Source: Rhizomys pruinosus (lineage: Eukaryota > Chordata > Mammalia > Rodentia > Spalacidae). From it: a stretch of DNA of 64,000 nt. The notes beneath the pieces are model-generated. The model searched no databases, was not told the DNA's origin, and saw nothing but the letters and a program-made list of their open reading frames with translations. Shown here one piece after another: positions 47,605 to 58,992 of this stretch. The position numbers were made by a program, and so were the translations under genes. Where the stretch lies: NCBI GenBank assembly GCA_009823505.1, contig VZQC01011025.1, positions 1,244,370 to 1,308,369 of the forward strand, given 5' to 3'. The first letter of the stretch is position 1. Each line of letters begins with the position of its first letter.

Positions 47605-49802
47605 CTAGCATCCACAGATGAGGGATACCATTCTTTGTTTGTTTTTCTGGGACTGTGTTACTTCACTCAGCATGATGTCTTCTAGCTCCAGCCATTTACC
47701 TGCAAAGCTCATGATTTCATCTTTCTTTACCACTGCATAGAACTCCCTTGTGTAGATGTACCACATTTTATCTATCCATTCGTCCGTTGGGGGGCACTTG
47801 GGTTGGTTCCAGCTCCTTGCTATTGTGAAGAGAGCTGAAATAAACATGGCTATGCATGTATCTCTGCGGTAAGATGGGTCTTGTGGGTACATGCCCAGGA
47901 GTGGTATGGCTGGGTCAGGTGGCAAGTTTATTCCAAGTCTTCCAAGGGTTCTCCACAGTGCTTTCCATAGTGGCTGTACAAGTTTATAATCCCACCAGCA
48001 GTGGATGAGTGTTCCTCTTTCCCCACAACCTCTCCAGCACTTGGTATCACTTGTTTTCTTGATCCTAACAAGTTTTATTGGAGTAAGATGATTTCTTAAA
48101 GTAGTTTTGATTTGCATTTCCTTAATGATTAAAGATGTTTCTCAGCCATCTCTAATTCCTCACTTGTGAAGTCTCTGTTCAGGTCTTTGCTCCATCTATT
48201 GAGTGGGTCATTTGTTTTCTTTCTTCTTTGTTTTTTGAGTAGTTTATATATTCTGGAAATCAATGCTTTGTCAGATGTTTCTGCTTTGAAGGTTTCCTCC
48301 CACTCTGTGGGTTTTCTCTTCACTTCCTTGATTGTTTCTTTTGATGTACAGAAGCTTTTGAGTTTAATGAGGTCCCATTTGTCAATTGTCGACCTTAATT
48401 CTTGCACAGCTGCTTTCTGATTTAGGAAGTCTTTTCCTATGCCTTTGTAGTCTGCTGCCAACTTTTTCTTCTATTGCCTTCAGAGATTGGGGTTTCAGGT
48501 TGAGATCTTTGATCCATCTGGAGTTGACTTCTGTACAGGGCAAGTGGTAGGGGTTTAATTTCATTCTTCTAAAGTGGTGATCCAGTTTTGCCAACACCAC
48601 TTGCTGAAGATGCTCTCTTTCCTCCATTGTGTCTTCTTGGTCCCCTTGTCAAATATGAGATGGCTGAAATTGAATGTGCTCAAGTCTGGATCTGCAGTTT
48701 TGTTCCATTGGTCAATTGAGATGATGGTGTGGTTTTTGTCTTTCAGTCCATTTATATGCTTGATGATATTTATTGATTTTTGTATGTGGAACCATCCCTG
48801 CATGTCTGGTATGAATCCAACTTGGAAATGATGGATGATCTTCTTGATGTGGATCTGTATGTGATTTGCCAGTATCCTGTTTAGAATTTTGGCATCTGTG
48901 TTCATTAGGGAGATGGGTCTATAGTTCTCCTTTTTGGTTGTATCTTTACTTGCTTTTGGTAATAGAGTGATGCTGGCTTCATAAAAGGAATTTGGGAGAA
49001 TTTCCTCTGTTTGTATCCTTTTAACAATTTCAGTAATAATGGTTGTAAGTCTTTTTGAAATGTTTTATAGAATTCTGCTGTGAAACCATCTGGGCCTGGG
49101 CTTTTTTTAGTTGGAAGGTTTCTTATTACATCTTCAATTTCTTCATATATTATGGGTCTGTTTAAGCTGTTGATCTCTTCTTGGTTGAACTTTGGTGATT
49201 CCCAGGATTTCAGATATTCATCCATTTCTTCCAGGTTTTCAAACTTGGTAGAGTATAGGTTGTTGAAGTATTCCAGTTTCTCAAAGAACCAACTTTTGGA
49301 TTCACTGATTTTTTTTTTTTCGTATTGTTTTCTTTGTTTCTATTTCATTGATTTCTGCTCTGATTTTTTTTTATTTCTTCCTGTCTGTTGTATTTAGGGT
49401 TCATCTGTTGTCTCTCACTCTCAAGTACTTTTAGCTGCAGTGTTAGATCGTTCACTTGTGCTCTTTCTGTTTTTCGAATGTGGGCACCCAGGGCTATAAA
49501 CTTACTTCTTAGGACTACTTTTAAAGTATGTCATAGGTTTTGTTCTCTTGTATTATCATTATCATTCAGTTCCAGGAATGCTTTTATTTCTTTCTTTATC
49601 TCTTCCTTAATCCATGCATGATTCAAGAGTGTGTTGTTTAGTCTCCATGTGTTCTTGTAGACAATAGGGCTTATCCTGGTGTTGATATTGAGCTTTATTG
49701 CACTTTGAATTGCTTCAAGTATTCTCTGAAGGGTTGGTTTTTGGGACATGTATTCTTTCATCTTTTTTATATCATGGAAAGATTTTTCTCTCTCCTTCAA
49801 CT
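47605..49802 (-). pseudogene. L1 ORF1-ORF2 fusion remnant lacking endonuclease and RT cores
   Basis: One open frame (49531-49800) reads from the ORF1 C-terminus 'KPTLQRILEAIQ' straight into late-endonuclease '[10 protein letters not shown]'. Another (48561-48905) reads from 'DKNHTIISI' straight into '[10 protein letters not shown]', skipping the RT palm and its FADD motif. Both junctions keep frame. The ORF2 C-terminus with '[17 protein letters not shown]' is present and ends MVSLICGC at 47605. Additional frameshifts make the present copy non-coding. Confidence 0.9.
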
Positions 49803-51048
49803 ATAAACGACATTTTTGCTGGGTATAGTAACCTGGGTTGAATCTATAATCCTTTACACTGGGAATGCTTTGCTCCACGTTCTTCTTGCTTTCATAGTTT
49901 TGCCACTGAGAAGTCAGTTGTAATTCTGATAGGTTTCCCCTTATAGGTCACTTTGTTTTTGTCTTGTGGCTTTAAGAATTTTGTCTTTGTTTTGGGTGGC
50001 TAGCATTTTTAACTATGATATGGCAATGGAGAGTTTCTTTTCTGATCTCATTTGTTTGGAGTTCTATGTGTTTCTTGTATTTGTAATGGTTTTGTCTTAA
50101 TTTTTAAGTTTTGGGGAAATTTTCATCTATTATTCTGTTGAAGATCTGATCATATCCATTTCTGGGATTCCTTCTCCTTCCTCTATTCCTATGATGCAGA
50201 GGTTTGATCTTTTCATAGTGTCCCACAGTTCCTGGTTGTTCCACTTTTGTGTATTTTTAAATTTTTCATAATCTTTCCTTGAGGTTTTTAGTTGTTCTGT
50301 GTTATCTTCCAGGTCTGATATTCTTTGTTCTGCTTCCTCCATTCTGCTTCTGAGGTTTTTTTCCATTCCTTTCCTCTTGATTGGATGAGTGTTTAATTTC
50401 CTTTTTCATTTCCTCTTCTGATTTCCTTAGTATTTCTACTTTCTTTTGGAGCTTCTCAATCTCTTCCTGTAGCTCTTTGCTTCCCTGGTTGGTTTCCTTA
50501 TCTTTTTCAGCATGAGATCTTTTCAGTGTTTCCACTTCCTTCCAGAGTTTGTCATTCTCTCTCTCTAGGTCCTTCTTGAGTTTCATTTTCTTTTCTTAAT
50601 TCTTTGATTTGCTCTTTATAATCTTGTACTTCTTTTTTTAACTTTTCAATTTTTTATATTTTTAATTTATTTTCATATGTTTATGAATGTATTGTCTGCA
50701 TGTAGGTTGGTGTGCCTGTGTCGTGCAATGCAGAGGAGGTCAGAAGAGGGTGTGGGATTCCCTGGGAACTGGAGTTAAAGACGGTTTTCAGCCACCATGT
50801 GGGTGCTGGGGATCAAACCCAGGTCCCACAAGAGCAAGAGCAGTCTGGTGCTCTTAACCACTAGGCTATCTCTCCAGCCCCCAGTATTGTACTTCTGTAA
50901 GTATGTTCACAATTGCACTTCTAATATCTGTGACCTGGGCCATCCCCAGAGGGATCCCACTGTAGGAATCTTCCACAGGGTTAGTAGAGCTTGGTGTGGA
51001 ATTATCCTGCACCTTTCCCATGTTGTCTCTTCTTTGTGTCCCTGGCAT
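49803..51048 (-). pseudogene. L1 ORF1 remnant interrupted by a B2
   Basis: Starts at the ATG near 51048 (MPGTQRRDNM). The B2 sits after about 50 codons. Coiled-coil sequence resumes at about 50630, with the 11-residue block DLERENDKLWK present as in the 57192 copy. Frame breaks follow in the RRM. Confidence 0.9.
50634..50886 (-). mobile_element. B2 SINE inserted in L1 ORF1
   Basis: Minus-strand B2 with single 'gggaactggagttaaag' unit. Target-site duplication ttgtacttct at 50624-50633 and 50887-50896, so it landed after the L1. Confidence 0.95.
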
Positions 51049-51329
51049 ATGGGTTTTTCTTTGCCTGTATTCCAATGTGAATCCCAGATATCTCTTCACT
51101 GTGTTGAAGGCTTGCTTTGCTTGTCTCCTTCAGATACCTTCCTTTGTTTGATTGATTTGTTTTTCTCCTTTTCTCCTCGCTTATGGAGTATTGACTTCTC
51201 TAAGCTTTAGGCTTTCTATTGGAAGTCTAACTCACTCTTCCCTTTCTATTCTGAAGGTTCTCCAAAGAATCCACTTGGACACTCCTGCACTTCAGGTGAT
51301 CTTGGGAGATCCCCGATCTGTACATACTT

Positions 51330-51353
51330 AAAAAAATTTATTTTCAATTGTGA

Positions 51354-51385
<32 letters not shown>

Positions 51386-51543
51386 AAGTGCAGGTGTCCT
51401 TGGAGCCCAGAGCTACTGAATATTCCTGGATCTGGAGTTCCATGACATTGTGAGCTGTCGGATGTGAACTGTGGGAGATAAGCCAGAGTCCTCTGCAAGA
51501 GCAGTACATATTCTTAGCCACAATGAGCCATCTCTCCATAGCC
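51330..51543 (-). mobile_element. B2 SINE, old, with (TG)n in its tail
   Basis: 'gtgagctgtcggatgtgaac' to 'atgagccatctctccatagcc'; TG repeat at 51359-51386. Confidence 0.8.
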
Positions 51544-51545
51544 TA

Positions 51546-51690
51546 TACTTTCACTCTCTGATTTATTTTTATTTTACCCATATGAAAGCATCAGATCTCC
51601 TGAACCTACAGTTACAGACAGGTGTTAACTGCCACATGGGCACTGGGAAACAAACCCAGATCCTCTGCAAAAGCAGCCAGTGCCATCTCT
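51546..51690 (-). mobile_element. B2 SINE, old, second in tandem
   Basis: 'acctacagttacagacaggt', 'actgccacatgggcactggg' and 'cagccagtgccatctctc'. Confidence 0.7.
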
Positions 51691-52769
51691 CAAAAAAAAA
51701 CAAAAAAACAAAAAAACATATTTAAGCTCCCTCCCACTAAGATTCAGCCCTTAGGGTGTTGTCCTTAAACTTGGAGCTCTTATAAACCTCTCTTATTCCT
51801 CCCAATGTCAGAAGCTGTTGCTGTTGTTTTTTTTTTTTTTCACTTAGATTTTGTACTCAATGTACACATTATGGAATGATTGGATTTCCAGAACAGTAGT
51901 AACAAGATTGTTAGAAACGAAAATACTCTGCCTACTCAGGCCAAATGAGGACAAAGCATTTTATTATTGCTGGTTTTCACTTGGAGTAAGTCAAAGTATG
52001 TCATGTGTGGCCCAAAACAAAAGATGGGTATTTGAGATAGGAACAGGGACTCAGAGATTCTAAAATGTTACAACCTGAAGAAAAGAAGTTAAAATATTTA
52101 GATCATTTGATTAGTGAATGGAGCTGAGATTTAAGTTGAGAAAAGGAGAGCACAATACTGACACCCCACTACCACAAACCAAAAGAAAATTCTTAGGTTT
52201 AGCAGTGCACTGTGACTCTGGATTGACTCCTTATGCTAGCCAAATTAAAGACCAATATGGCAAAATCCTGGATGAATAATCTGATCCTTTCCTGTGTGAG
52301 GTAAAAGAAATTAAAACTGGAGAAACCTCAAAGCAGGAATCAATAACTGTTCCAGTACTGACCCTGTTCTATTTAGAAAAAAAAATATATTTTTATAAGT
52401 TTTAACATAGGTCCTGATTTTAGAGTCTTCACTCAGGATCGGGGGGGGGGGTGGAGGGTGAGACAGCTGGCAGACAGTCTGTCACAACCAGGAGATCCAG
52501 TATGGAGGGGAAGGGCTGGAATGCAATCAGTGGTGACTATGTCTTCCTCACTGAGGAGAGCTGAGTTAAGTTTTGATGGCTGTCAAATTGTAAGCAGTCC
52601 TCACCAAGTAAGAGCAAACTTACAGAGGGTTTGGAGATGGTTAACAAACTCTTGGATCCTGAAATGGGATGCTGTCTTAGAGAACGATGGCTTAATCCTA
52701 GCTGCTGATAAATGCTTAAGCCCTGCTGAACTCCTAAGGGGAAGGGCTCCTTCTGGCCCATGTAATATC
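51691..52769. other. Intronic stretch left of the full-length L1
   Basis: No named repeat. G11 run at 52441-52451. The 106-codon frame at 52458-52778 lacks domains and was rejected as a gene. Confidence 0.5.
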
Positions 52770-52782
52770 GATGTATAAGTTT
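52770..52782. repeat. Target-site duplication, left copy (full-length L1)
   Basis: gatgtataagttt, followed at once by the poly(T) that is the element's poly(A) on minus. Matches 58469-58481. Confidence 0.9.
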
Positions 52783-52790
52783 TTTTTTTT

Positions 52791-53030
52791 CTAAGTTGTC
52801 ACTGAAAATAAAAATATATCTGCTATTCTTGATTTAAGTATTCAGCTGGCCTTCCCTCCAGACCAAAGAGCAACTCTAATCTGTTTTTCCTACAGGGCTA
52901 CAGGCCCAAATCTAGTCTGGTGAGAGATGACCAAGGCTTTCCCTAACTAAGCAGACATTAGTTGATTTATTTATTTAGTTAGTTTAACACTGATCTGCTG
53001 TTCTTTCTATATTTGTTTCTTTTTCACATA
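52791..53030 (-). other. Apparent non-L1 sequence between L1 3' UTR and poly(A)
   Basis: About 240 bp inside the target-site duplications but downstream of a first A-rich L1 3' end ('gttaaaaaaataaatttatg' on minus). It does not resemble the 3' UTRs of the other L1 copies here. Best read as 3'-transduced flank, see finding. No canonical AATAAA lies just before the final poly(A). Confidence 0.55.
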
Positions 53031-53221
53031 AATTTATTTTTTTAACAAATCTAGACCCCTGTTCCCGCCCATTTCCCCACCCCGCCAGAGCTCATGCATT
53101 CTGCCAAACATGCTTTTCATCTCTTTCTCAGTCTTTCTCAATATTCTTCATGAGGAAGTTGACTGTTTTTAGCAGAAGTTCACTGTTTCAGTCAGTTCTT
53201 TGATGCAGTGCTTTCTGTTCT

Positions 53222-53242
53222 TGTTGTTGTTGTTATTGTTGT
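53222..53242. repeat. Short (TTG)n run in the L1 3' UTR
   Basis: Seven imperfect TTG units. Confidence 0.85.
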
Positions 53243-53326
53243 TTCCAATATGCATTACGCCCAACTGCTTTGGACAAAAGCTCAGGGGGCCCTACACAAG
53301 AAATACTTACAACTAGGTAATTGACA

Positions 53327-56300
53327 CTAGCTTCCATAGATGAGGGATACCATTCATCGTTTGTTTTTCTGGGACTGTGTTACTTCACTCAGCATTATGT
53401 CCTCTAGCTCTAGCCATTTTCCTGCAAAGCTCATGATGTCGTCTTTCTTTACTGCTGCATACAACTAAATTGTGTAGATGTACCACATTTTCTCTATCCA
53501 CTCGTCAGTTGAGGGGCATTTGGGTTGGTTCCAGCTCCTTGCTATTGTGAAGAGAGCTGCAATAAACATGGCTGTGCATGTATCTCTGTGGTGGGGTGAG
53601 TCTTGAGGGTACATGCCCAGGAGAGGTATGGCTGGGTCAGCTGGCAAGTTCATTCCAAGTTTTCCAAGGGTTCTCCACACAGCTTTCCATAGTGGCTGTA
53701 CGAGTTAACATTCCCACCAGCAGTGGATGAGTGTTCCCCTTTCCCCACAACCTCTCCAGCACTTGGTATCATTTGTTTTCTTGATCGTAGCCAGGCTTAT
53801 TGGAGTAAGATGATATCTAAAGTGGTTTTGATTTGCATTTCCTTAATGATTAGTGATGTTGAACACTTCTTGAGGTGTTTCTCAGACATCTCTAATTCCT
53901 CACTTGTGAAGTCTCTGTTCAGTTCTTTGCTCCATCTATTGAGTGGGTCATTTTTTTTTCTTTGTTTTTTGAGTAGTTTATATATTCTGGAAATCAATGC
54001 TTTGTCAGATGTATCTGCAGTGAAGGTTTCCTCCCACTCTGTGGGATTTCTCTTCACTTCCTTGATTGTTTCTTTTGATGTACAGAAGCTTTTGAGTTTA
54101 ATGAGGTCCCATTTGTCAATTGTCGACCTTAATTCTTGCGCAGCTGCTGTCTGATTTAGGAAGTCTTTTCCTACGCCTATGTCTTGTAGTCTGCTGCCAA
54201 CTTTTTCTTCTATCACCTTCAGAGTTTGGGGTTTCACGTTGAGGTCTTTAATCCATCTGGAGTTGACTTTTGTACAGGGTGAGAGGTAGGGGTTTAATTT
54301 CATTCTTCTACAAGTGGTGATCCAGTTTTGCCAACACCACTTGCTGAAGATGCTGTCTTTTCTCCATTGTGGCTTCTTGGCCCCCTTGTCAAATATGAGA
54401 TGGCTGAAATTGTATGTGCTCAGATTTGGATCTTCGGTTTTGTTCCATTGGTCAACAGGTCTGTTTTTGTGCCAGTACCAGGCTGTTTTTATGACTATAG
54501 CCCTGTAGTATAGTTTGAAATCTGGTATAGAGATCCCTCCTGTGTAGCTCTTTTCACTCAGGATTGATTTGGCTATTCGGGGTCTTTTGTTTCTCCAAAT
54601 GAATTTAAGAACTTTTGTTTCCAAGCCTGTGAAGAAACTCTTGGGGATTTTGATTGGGATTGCATTAAATCTATACAAGAGTTTTGGTAAAATGGACATT
54701 TTTACAATGTTAATTTTCCCAATCCATGAGCATGGGAGGTTTTTCCATCTTCTGAGGTCTTCTTCAATTTCTTTCTTTAAGGGTTTAAAATTTTTGTTGT
54801 AGAGGTCTTTGGTGTCTTTGGTTAGGTTTGTTCCTAGGTATCTTATTGTTTTTGAGGCTATTGTGAGTGGGAAGGTCTCTTTGAATTCTTTCTCCAGTTG
54901 CTTGTTCTTGGTGTAAAGAAAGGCCATTGATTTTCTAAGGTTAATTTTGTATCCTGCCACTTTGCTGAAGCTGTTAATCGTTTCTAGGAGTTTTCTGGTG
55001 GAGTTTTTTGCATCTCTTAAGTAAACAATCATATCATCAGCAAATAGGGATAGCTTGACTTCCTCTTTTCCAATTAGTACTCCTTTAATTTCCTTTTCTT
55101 GCCTTATTGCTCTAGCAAGTGTTTCAAGCACTATATTGAAGAGGAGTGGTGACAGGGGGCAGCCTTGCCGAGTTCCTACCTTTAAAGGGAATGTTTCTGT
55201 CATTTCCCCATTTAGGATGATATTGGCTGTGGGTTTCCTGTATATGGCTTTGATTATATTGAGGAATGATCCCTCCAATCCAATTGCTTCTACGACTTTA
55301 AGCATGAAGGGATGCTGGATTTTGTCAAAGGCTTTTTCAGCATCGATTGAGATGATGGTGTGGTTTCTGTCTTTGATTCGGTTTATGTGTTTGATGATGT
55401 TTATTGATTTTCATATGTTGAACCATCCCTGCATCTCTGGTATGAATCCAAATTGGTCATGATGGATGATCTTCTTGATGTGGGTCTTTATGTGATTTGC
55501 CAGTATCCTGTTTAGAATTTTGGCATCTGTGTTCATTAGGGAGATGGGTCTATAATTCTCCTTTTTTAGTTGTATCTTTGCCTGGTTTTGGTAATAGAGT
55601 GATGCTGGCTTCATAGAAGGAATTTGGGAGAATTTCATCTGATTTTATCCTTCTAAACAGTTTCAATAATAATGGTTGTAGGTCTTTTTGAAATGTTTTA
55701 TAGATTTCTGCCATGAAACCATATGGGCCTGGGCTTTTTTTAGTTAGGAGGCTTCTTACTACATCTTCTATTTCTTCATATGTTATGGGTCTGTTTAAGC
55801 TGCTGATCTCTTCTTGGCTGAGCTTTGGCGATTCCCAGGATTTCAGATATTCATCCATTTCTTCTAGGTTTTCAAACTTGGTAGAATATAGGTTCTTGAA
55901 TATTCCCATATGATTTTCTGGATCTTTTCCTTGTCTGTTGTGTTATTTCCTTTTTCATCATGGATTGTATTGATTTGGAGTTGTTCCTTCTTTCTTTTGG
56001 TTAACTGGGATAGAGCTCTGCCTATCTTATTCTTTCAAAGAACCAACTTTTGGCTTCATTGATTTTTTGGTATTGTTTTCTTTGTTTCTATTTCATTGAT
56101 TTCTGCTCTGATTTTTGCTATTTCTTCCTGTCCGTTGTGTTTAGGGTTCATCTGTTGTTGCCTCTCAAGTGCTTTTAGCTGCAGTTTTAGATCATTCAGT
56201 TGTGCTCTTTCTGTTTTTCTAATGTAGGCACCCAGGGCTATAAACTTCCTTCTTAGGACTACTTTTAAGGTATCCCATAGTTTTTGTTGTGTTGTATTGT

Positions 56301-57150
56301 CATTGTCATTCAGTTCCAGGAATGCTTTTATTTCTTTTTTTATCTCTTCCTTGACCCATTCATTATTCAAGAGTGTGTTGTTTAGTCTCCATGTGTTCTT
56401 GTAAGCAGAAGGCCTTGTCCTGGTGTTGATATTGAGCTTTATTGCACTGTGGTCTGATAGAATGCATGAAATTATTTCAAACTTTTTGTATTTGTAGAGG
56501 TTTCTTCTGTGTCCCAGTATGTGGTCGGTTTTGGAGAATGTTCCGTGGGGTGCTGAGTAGAAAGTGTATTCTCTGGTATTAGGATGGAATGTTTGGTAGA
56601 GGTCTATGAGGTCCATTTGGTGTATCATATCGTTCAGTTCAGATGTCTCTCTGTTTATTTTTTGTCCTGTTGACCTATCCAAAGGACTCAGTGGGGTATT
56701 GAAATCTCCCACTATGAGTGTGCTGGGGTTAGTCTGTGACTTGTGGTCCTGGAGAATTGTCTTTATAAAGTTTGGTGCACCAGAATTTGGGGCATATATA
56801 TTCATAATTGTGAAATCTTCTTGGTGGATTGTTCCTTTGATGAAAATGTAATGGCCTTCTTTGTCTCTTCTGATTTCTTTTACTTTGAAGTCTATTTTAT
56901 CCGATATTAAAATAGCAACACCTGCTTTCTTTTTGGTACCATTTGCTTGGAATATTTTTTTCCATCCCTTCACTTTAAGGTGGTGCCTGTCCTTGAAGGT
57001 AAGATGTGTTTCTTGCAGACAGCATATCGATGGATTCTGTTTCCTAATCCAGTCTCCCAGTCTATGTCTTTTGATTGGGGAATTTAGTCCATTAATATTT
57101 AAGGTTATGACTGATAGGTTTGTGTTGCTTCCTTTTGCCTTATTATCCAT
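53327..57150 (-). pseudogene. L1 ORF2 (endonuclease and reverse transcriptase), several breaks
   Basis: Starts at ATG 57148-57150, 41 nt after ORF1. The first 364 codons form a complete APE-type endonuclease with the expected catalytic positions: LNINGLN, QETHL, VGDFNTP and [10 protein letters not shown] one-base gain in an A-run near 56056 breaks the frame. Further breaks lie near 55550 (frameshift), 55411 (stop), 53797 (one-base loss) and 53465 (stop). A 502-codon stretch (53797-55305) keeps the RT palm, with [12 protein letters not shown] and FADDMIVYL. The stop at 55411 is TGA where the 35.65-kb copy has CGA, a CpG decay. Confidence 0.95.
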
Positions 57151-57191
57151 CTGCGGTTTTGATTTAGGTTTCTACTTCTGCAGTTATGCTT

Positions 57192-58313
57192 TTATTGATT
57201 TCTCCTTCTAGTTGCCTGGGGTTGGTTGCTCCTTTCTTCTGTTCTTTGGATTGCTTCAAGTATTCTCTGAAGGGTTGGTTTTCCGGACATGTATTCTTTC
57301 AAGTTGTTTATGTCATGGAAGATTTTCCTCTCTCCTTCCACTATGATTGACATTTTTGCTGGGTATAGTAACCTGGGCTGGCATCCATTGTCCCTCAACA
57401 CTGGGAATGCTTTGCTCCAGGTTCTTCTTGCCTTCATCGTTTGCTGTGAGAAGTCCGTTGTTATTCTGATAGGTTTCCCCTTATAGGTCACTTGTTGTTT
57501 TTCTCTTGTCGCTTTAAGAATTTTCTCTTTGTTTTGGGTGTCCAGCATTTTAACTATGATGTGGCGTGGAGAATTTCTTTTCTGATCTTGTCTGTTTGGA
57601 GTTCTATGTGCTTCTTGTATTGGTATTGGTTTGTCCTTTTTTAGTTTGGGGAAGTTTTCATCTATTATTCTGTTGAAGATCTGATCAATACCTTTCTCTT
57701 GGGATTCTTCTCCTTCCTCTATTCCTATGATGCGGAGGTTTGATCTTTTCATAGTGTCCCACAGCTCCTGGTTGTTCCATTTTTGTGTATTTTTAAATTT
57801 TTCATAATCTTTCCTTGAGGTTTTTAGTTGTTCTGTGTTATCTTCCAGGTCTGATATTCTTTGTTCTGCTTCCTCCATTCTGCTTCTGAGGCTTTTTCCA
57901 TTCCTTTCCTCTTGAATGGATGAGTGTTTGATTTCCTTTTTCATTTCCTCTTCTGATTTCTTTAGTGTTTCTACTTCTTTTTGGAGCTTCTCAATCTCTT
58001 CTTTGGTTCGCTGGTTGGTTTCCATATCTTTTTCAGCATGGGATCTTTTCAGTGTTTCTACTTCCTTCCAGAGCTTGTCATTCTCTCTCTCTAGGTCCTT
58101 CTTGAGTTCTTCATTCTCTTTTCTTAGTTCTTTGATTTGTTCTTTATAATCTTGTAGTTCTTTAAATATGCTCCCAATTGTGTTTCTGATCTCTGTTTCT
58201 TGCAGCATCCCCAGAGGGATCCCACTGCAGGAGTCTTCCATAGGGTTGGTAAAGCTTGGTGCGGGATTATCCTGCCCCTTTCCAGTGTTGTCTCTTCTTC
58301 GTGATCCTGGCAT
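57192..58313 (-). CDS. L1 ORF1p, intact, 373 aa
   Basis: ORF1p is the trimeric, RNA-binding nucleic-acid chaperone of LINE-1 and acts in cytoplasmic L1 ribonucleoprotein particles. I start it at the ATG for MPGSRRRDNT; the frame is open upstream but only with non-ATG starts. This gives 373 codons, close to mouse and rat ORF1p. Layout: basic/disordered N-terminus, a Glu/Lys-rich coiled coil at about residues 50-155 ('RENDKLWKEVETLKRSHAEK'), then an RRM ('NLRIIGIEEGEE' to 'SPRHIIVKML') and a C-terminal domain ('YKGKPIRITTDFS', 'ARRTWSKAFPVL', 'QPRLLYPAKMS'). No stop or frameshift is visible. Whether it is expressed is unknown. Confidence 0.92.
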   Translation of the reverse strand: MPGSRRRDNTGKGQDNPAPSFTNPMEDSCSGIPLGMLQETEIRNTIGSIFKELQDYKEQIKELRKENEELKKDLERENDKLWKEVETLKRSHAEKDMETNQRTKEEIEKLQKEVETLKKSEEEMKKEIKHSSIQEERNGKSLRSRMEEAEQRISDLEDNTEQLKTSRKDYEKFKNTQKWNNQELWDTMKRSNLRIIGIEEGEESQEKGIDQIFNRIIDENFPKLKKDKPIPIQEAHRTPNRQDQKRNSPRHIIVKMLDTQNKEKILKATREKQQVTYKGKPIRITTDFSQQTMKARRTWSKAFPVLRDNGCQPRLLYPAKMSIIVEGERKIFHDINNLKEYMSGKPTLQRILEAIQRTEERSNQPQATRRRNQ

Positions 58314-58468
58314 GTGAGCTTCTCTTTGCCTGTATTCCAATGTGAGTCCTAAATGCCTCCTCACTGTGTTGAAGGCTTGCTTTGCTTGCCTCCTTCAGAT
58401 GCCTCTTCGTAATCCCTGTTGGCAGGGGGGGGGGGTTCTTCACCTGGCCTCAGGAGATCTCAGATTGG

Positions 58469-58481
58469 GATGTATAAGTTT
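58469..58481. repeat. Target-site duplication, right copy (full-length L1)
   Basis: gatgtataagttt, exact match to 52770-52782, directly outside the L1 5' end. Confidence 0.9.
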
Positions 58482-58738
58482 AATTGACTCCTAAAACATG
58501 GTCTGGATGGAATTCATTTAAACATCATAGATTATGAATGACTATACTAAACATGTTAGTTACATGCCTCAAACCAGGTCCTTAATACCCCGAAGGGGGA
58601 AAGGGAGGAACTATATATTCTTACTCCAGGTATTAGTTTGGAGTAGTTTATGCTTCTTGAAAAATCTGGACAGGAAGAGAGTTAATTAATAGTAAAAGAA
58701 AAGATTTAATAACACAAGAAACAGATTACTTAGGTATT
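58482..58738. other. Intronic stretch right of the full-length L1
   Basis: No feature identified. Confidence 0.5.
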
Positions 58739-58753
58739 AGAAAAGTTACAACT

Positions 58754-58981
58754 GGGGGCTGGAGAGATGGCTCAGTGGTTAAGAGCACTGACTGTTCTTG
58801 CAGAGGACCTGGGTTCAATTCCTAGCACCCACAGGGTGGCTAAGAACCATCTTTAACTCCAGTTCCAGGGGGATCCAACACCCTCTTCTGACCTCCACAG
58901 CATTGCACTACACAGGTGCATCTACCTACATGCAGACAATACACTTGTACATATAAAATAATAAATAAAAAAAAAGAAAAA
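58754..58981 (+). mobile_element. B2 SINE with target-site duplication
   Basis: 'gggggctggagagatggctc' to 'aataaataaaaaaaaagaaa'. Single unit, no internal duplication. Flanked by agaaaagttac at 58739-58749 and 58982-58992. Confidence 0.97.
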
Positions 58982-58992
58982 AGAAAAGTTAC

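Larger units (their letters stand above)
47485..51323 (-). mobile_element. L1 with 5' end and two in-frame internal deletions
   Basis: The 5' end near 51323 ('cagatcggggatctcccaag' on minus) matches the start of the other two long L1s. The 5' UTR is ~275 nt and ORF1 starts near 51048. A B2 has inserted at 50634-50886. Deletion 1 (junction ~49703) removes the end of ORF1, the spacer and most of the endonuclease. Deletion 2 (junction ~48715) removes the RT palm. The 3' UTR is partial, ending in A-rich sequence near 47485; the 3' boundary is approximate. Confidence 0.93.
52783..58468 (-). mobile_element. Full-length L1 with target-site duplications
   Basis: The 13-bp repeat gatgtataagttt brackets the element (52770-52782, 58469-58481). 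The cleavage site on plus reads gttt/aatt, fitting the L1 endonuclease preference TTTT/AA. Minus-strand order: 5' UTR of ~155 nt with a C/G run near 58428, ORF1 58313-57192, 41-nt spacer, ORF2 57150-53327, 3' UTR with G-rich tract near 53080, a first A-rich end near 53030, ~245 nt of other sequence, and poly(A) at 52783-52790. ORF1 is intact, ORF2 is not. Confidence 0.95.

Noticed and set aside
52458..52778. 106-codon plus-strand frame next to the L1
   Set aside because: Starts beside a G11 run, runs into the L1 target-site duplication, and has no domain.
53723..55913. Plus-strand frames of 60-140 codons across the L1
   Set aside because: They are shadows of ORF2 on the opposite strand.
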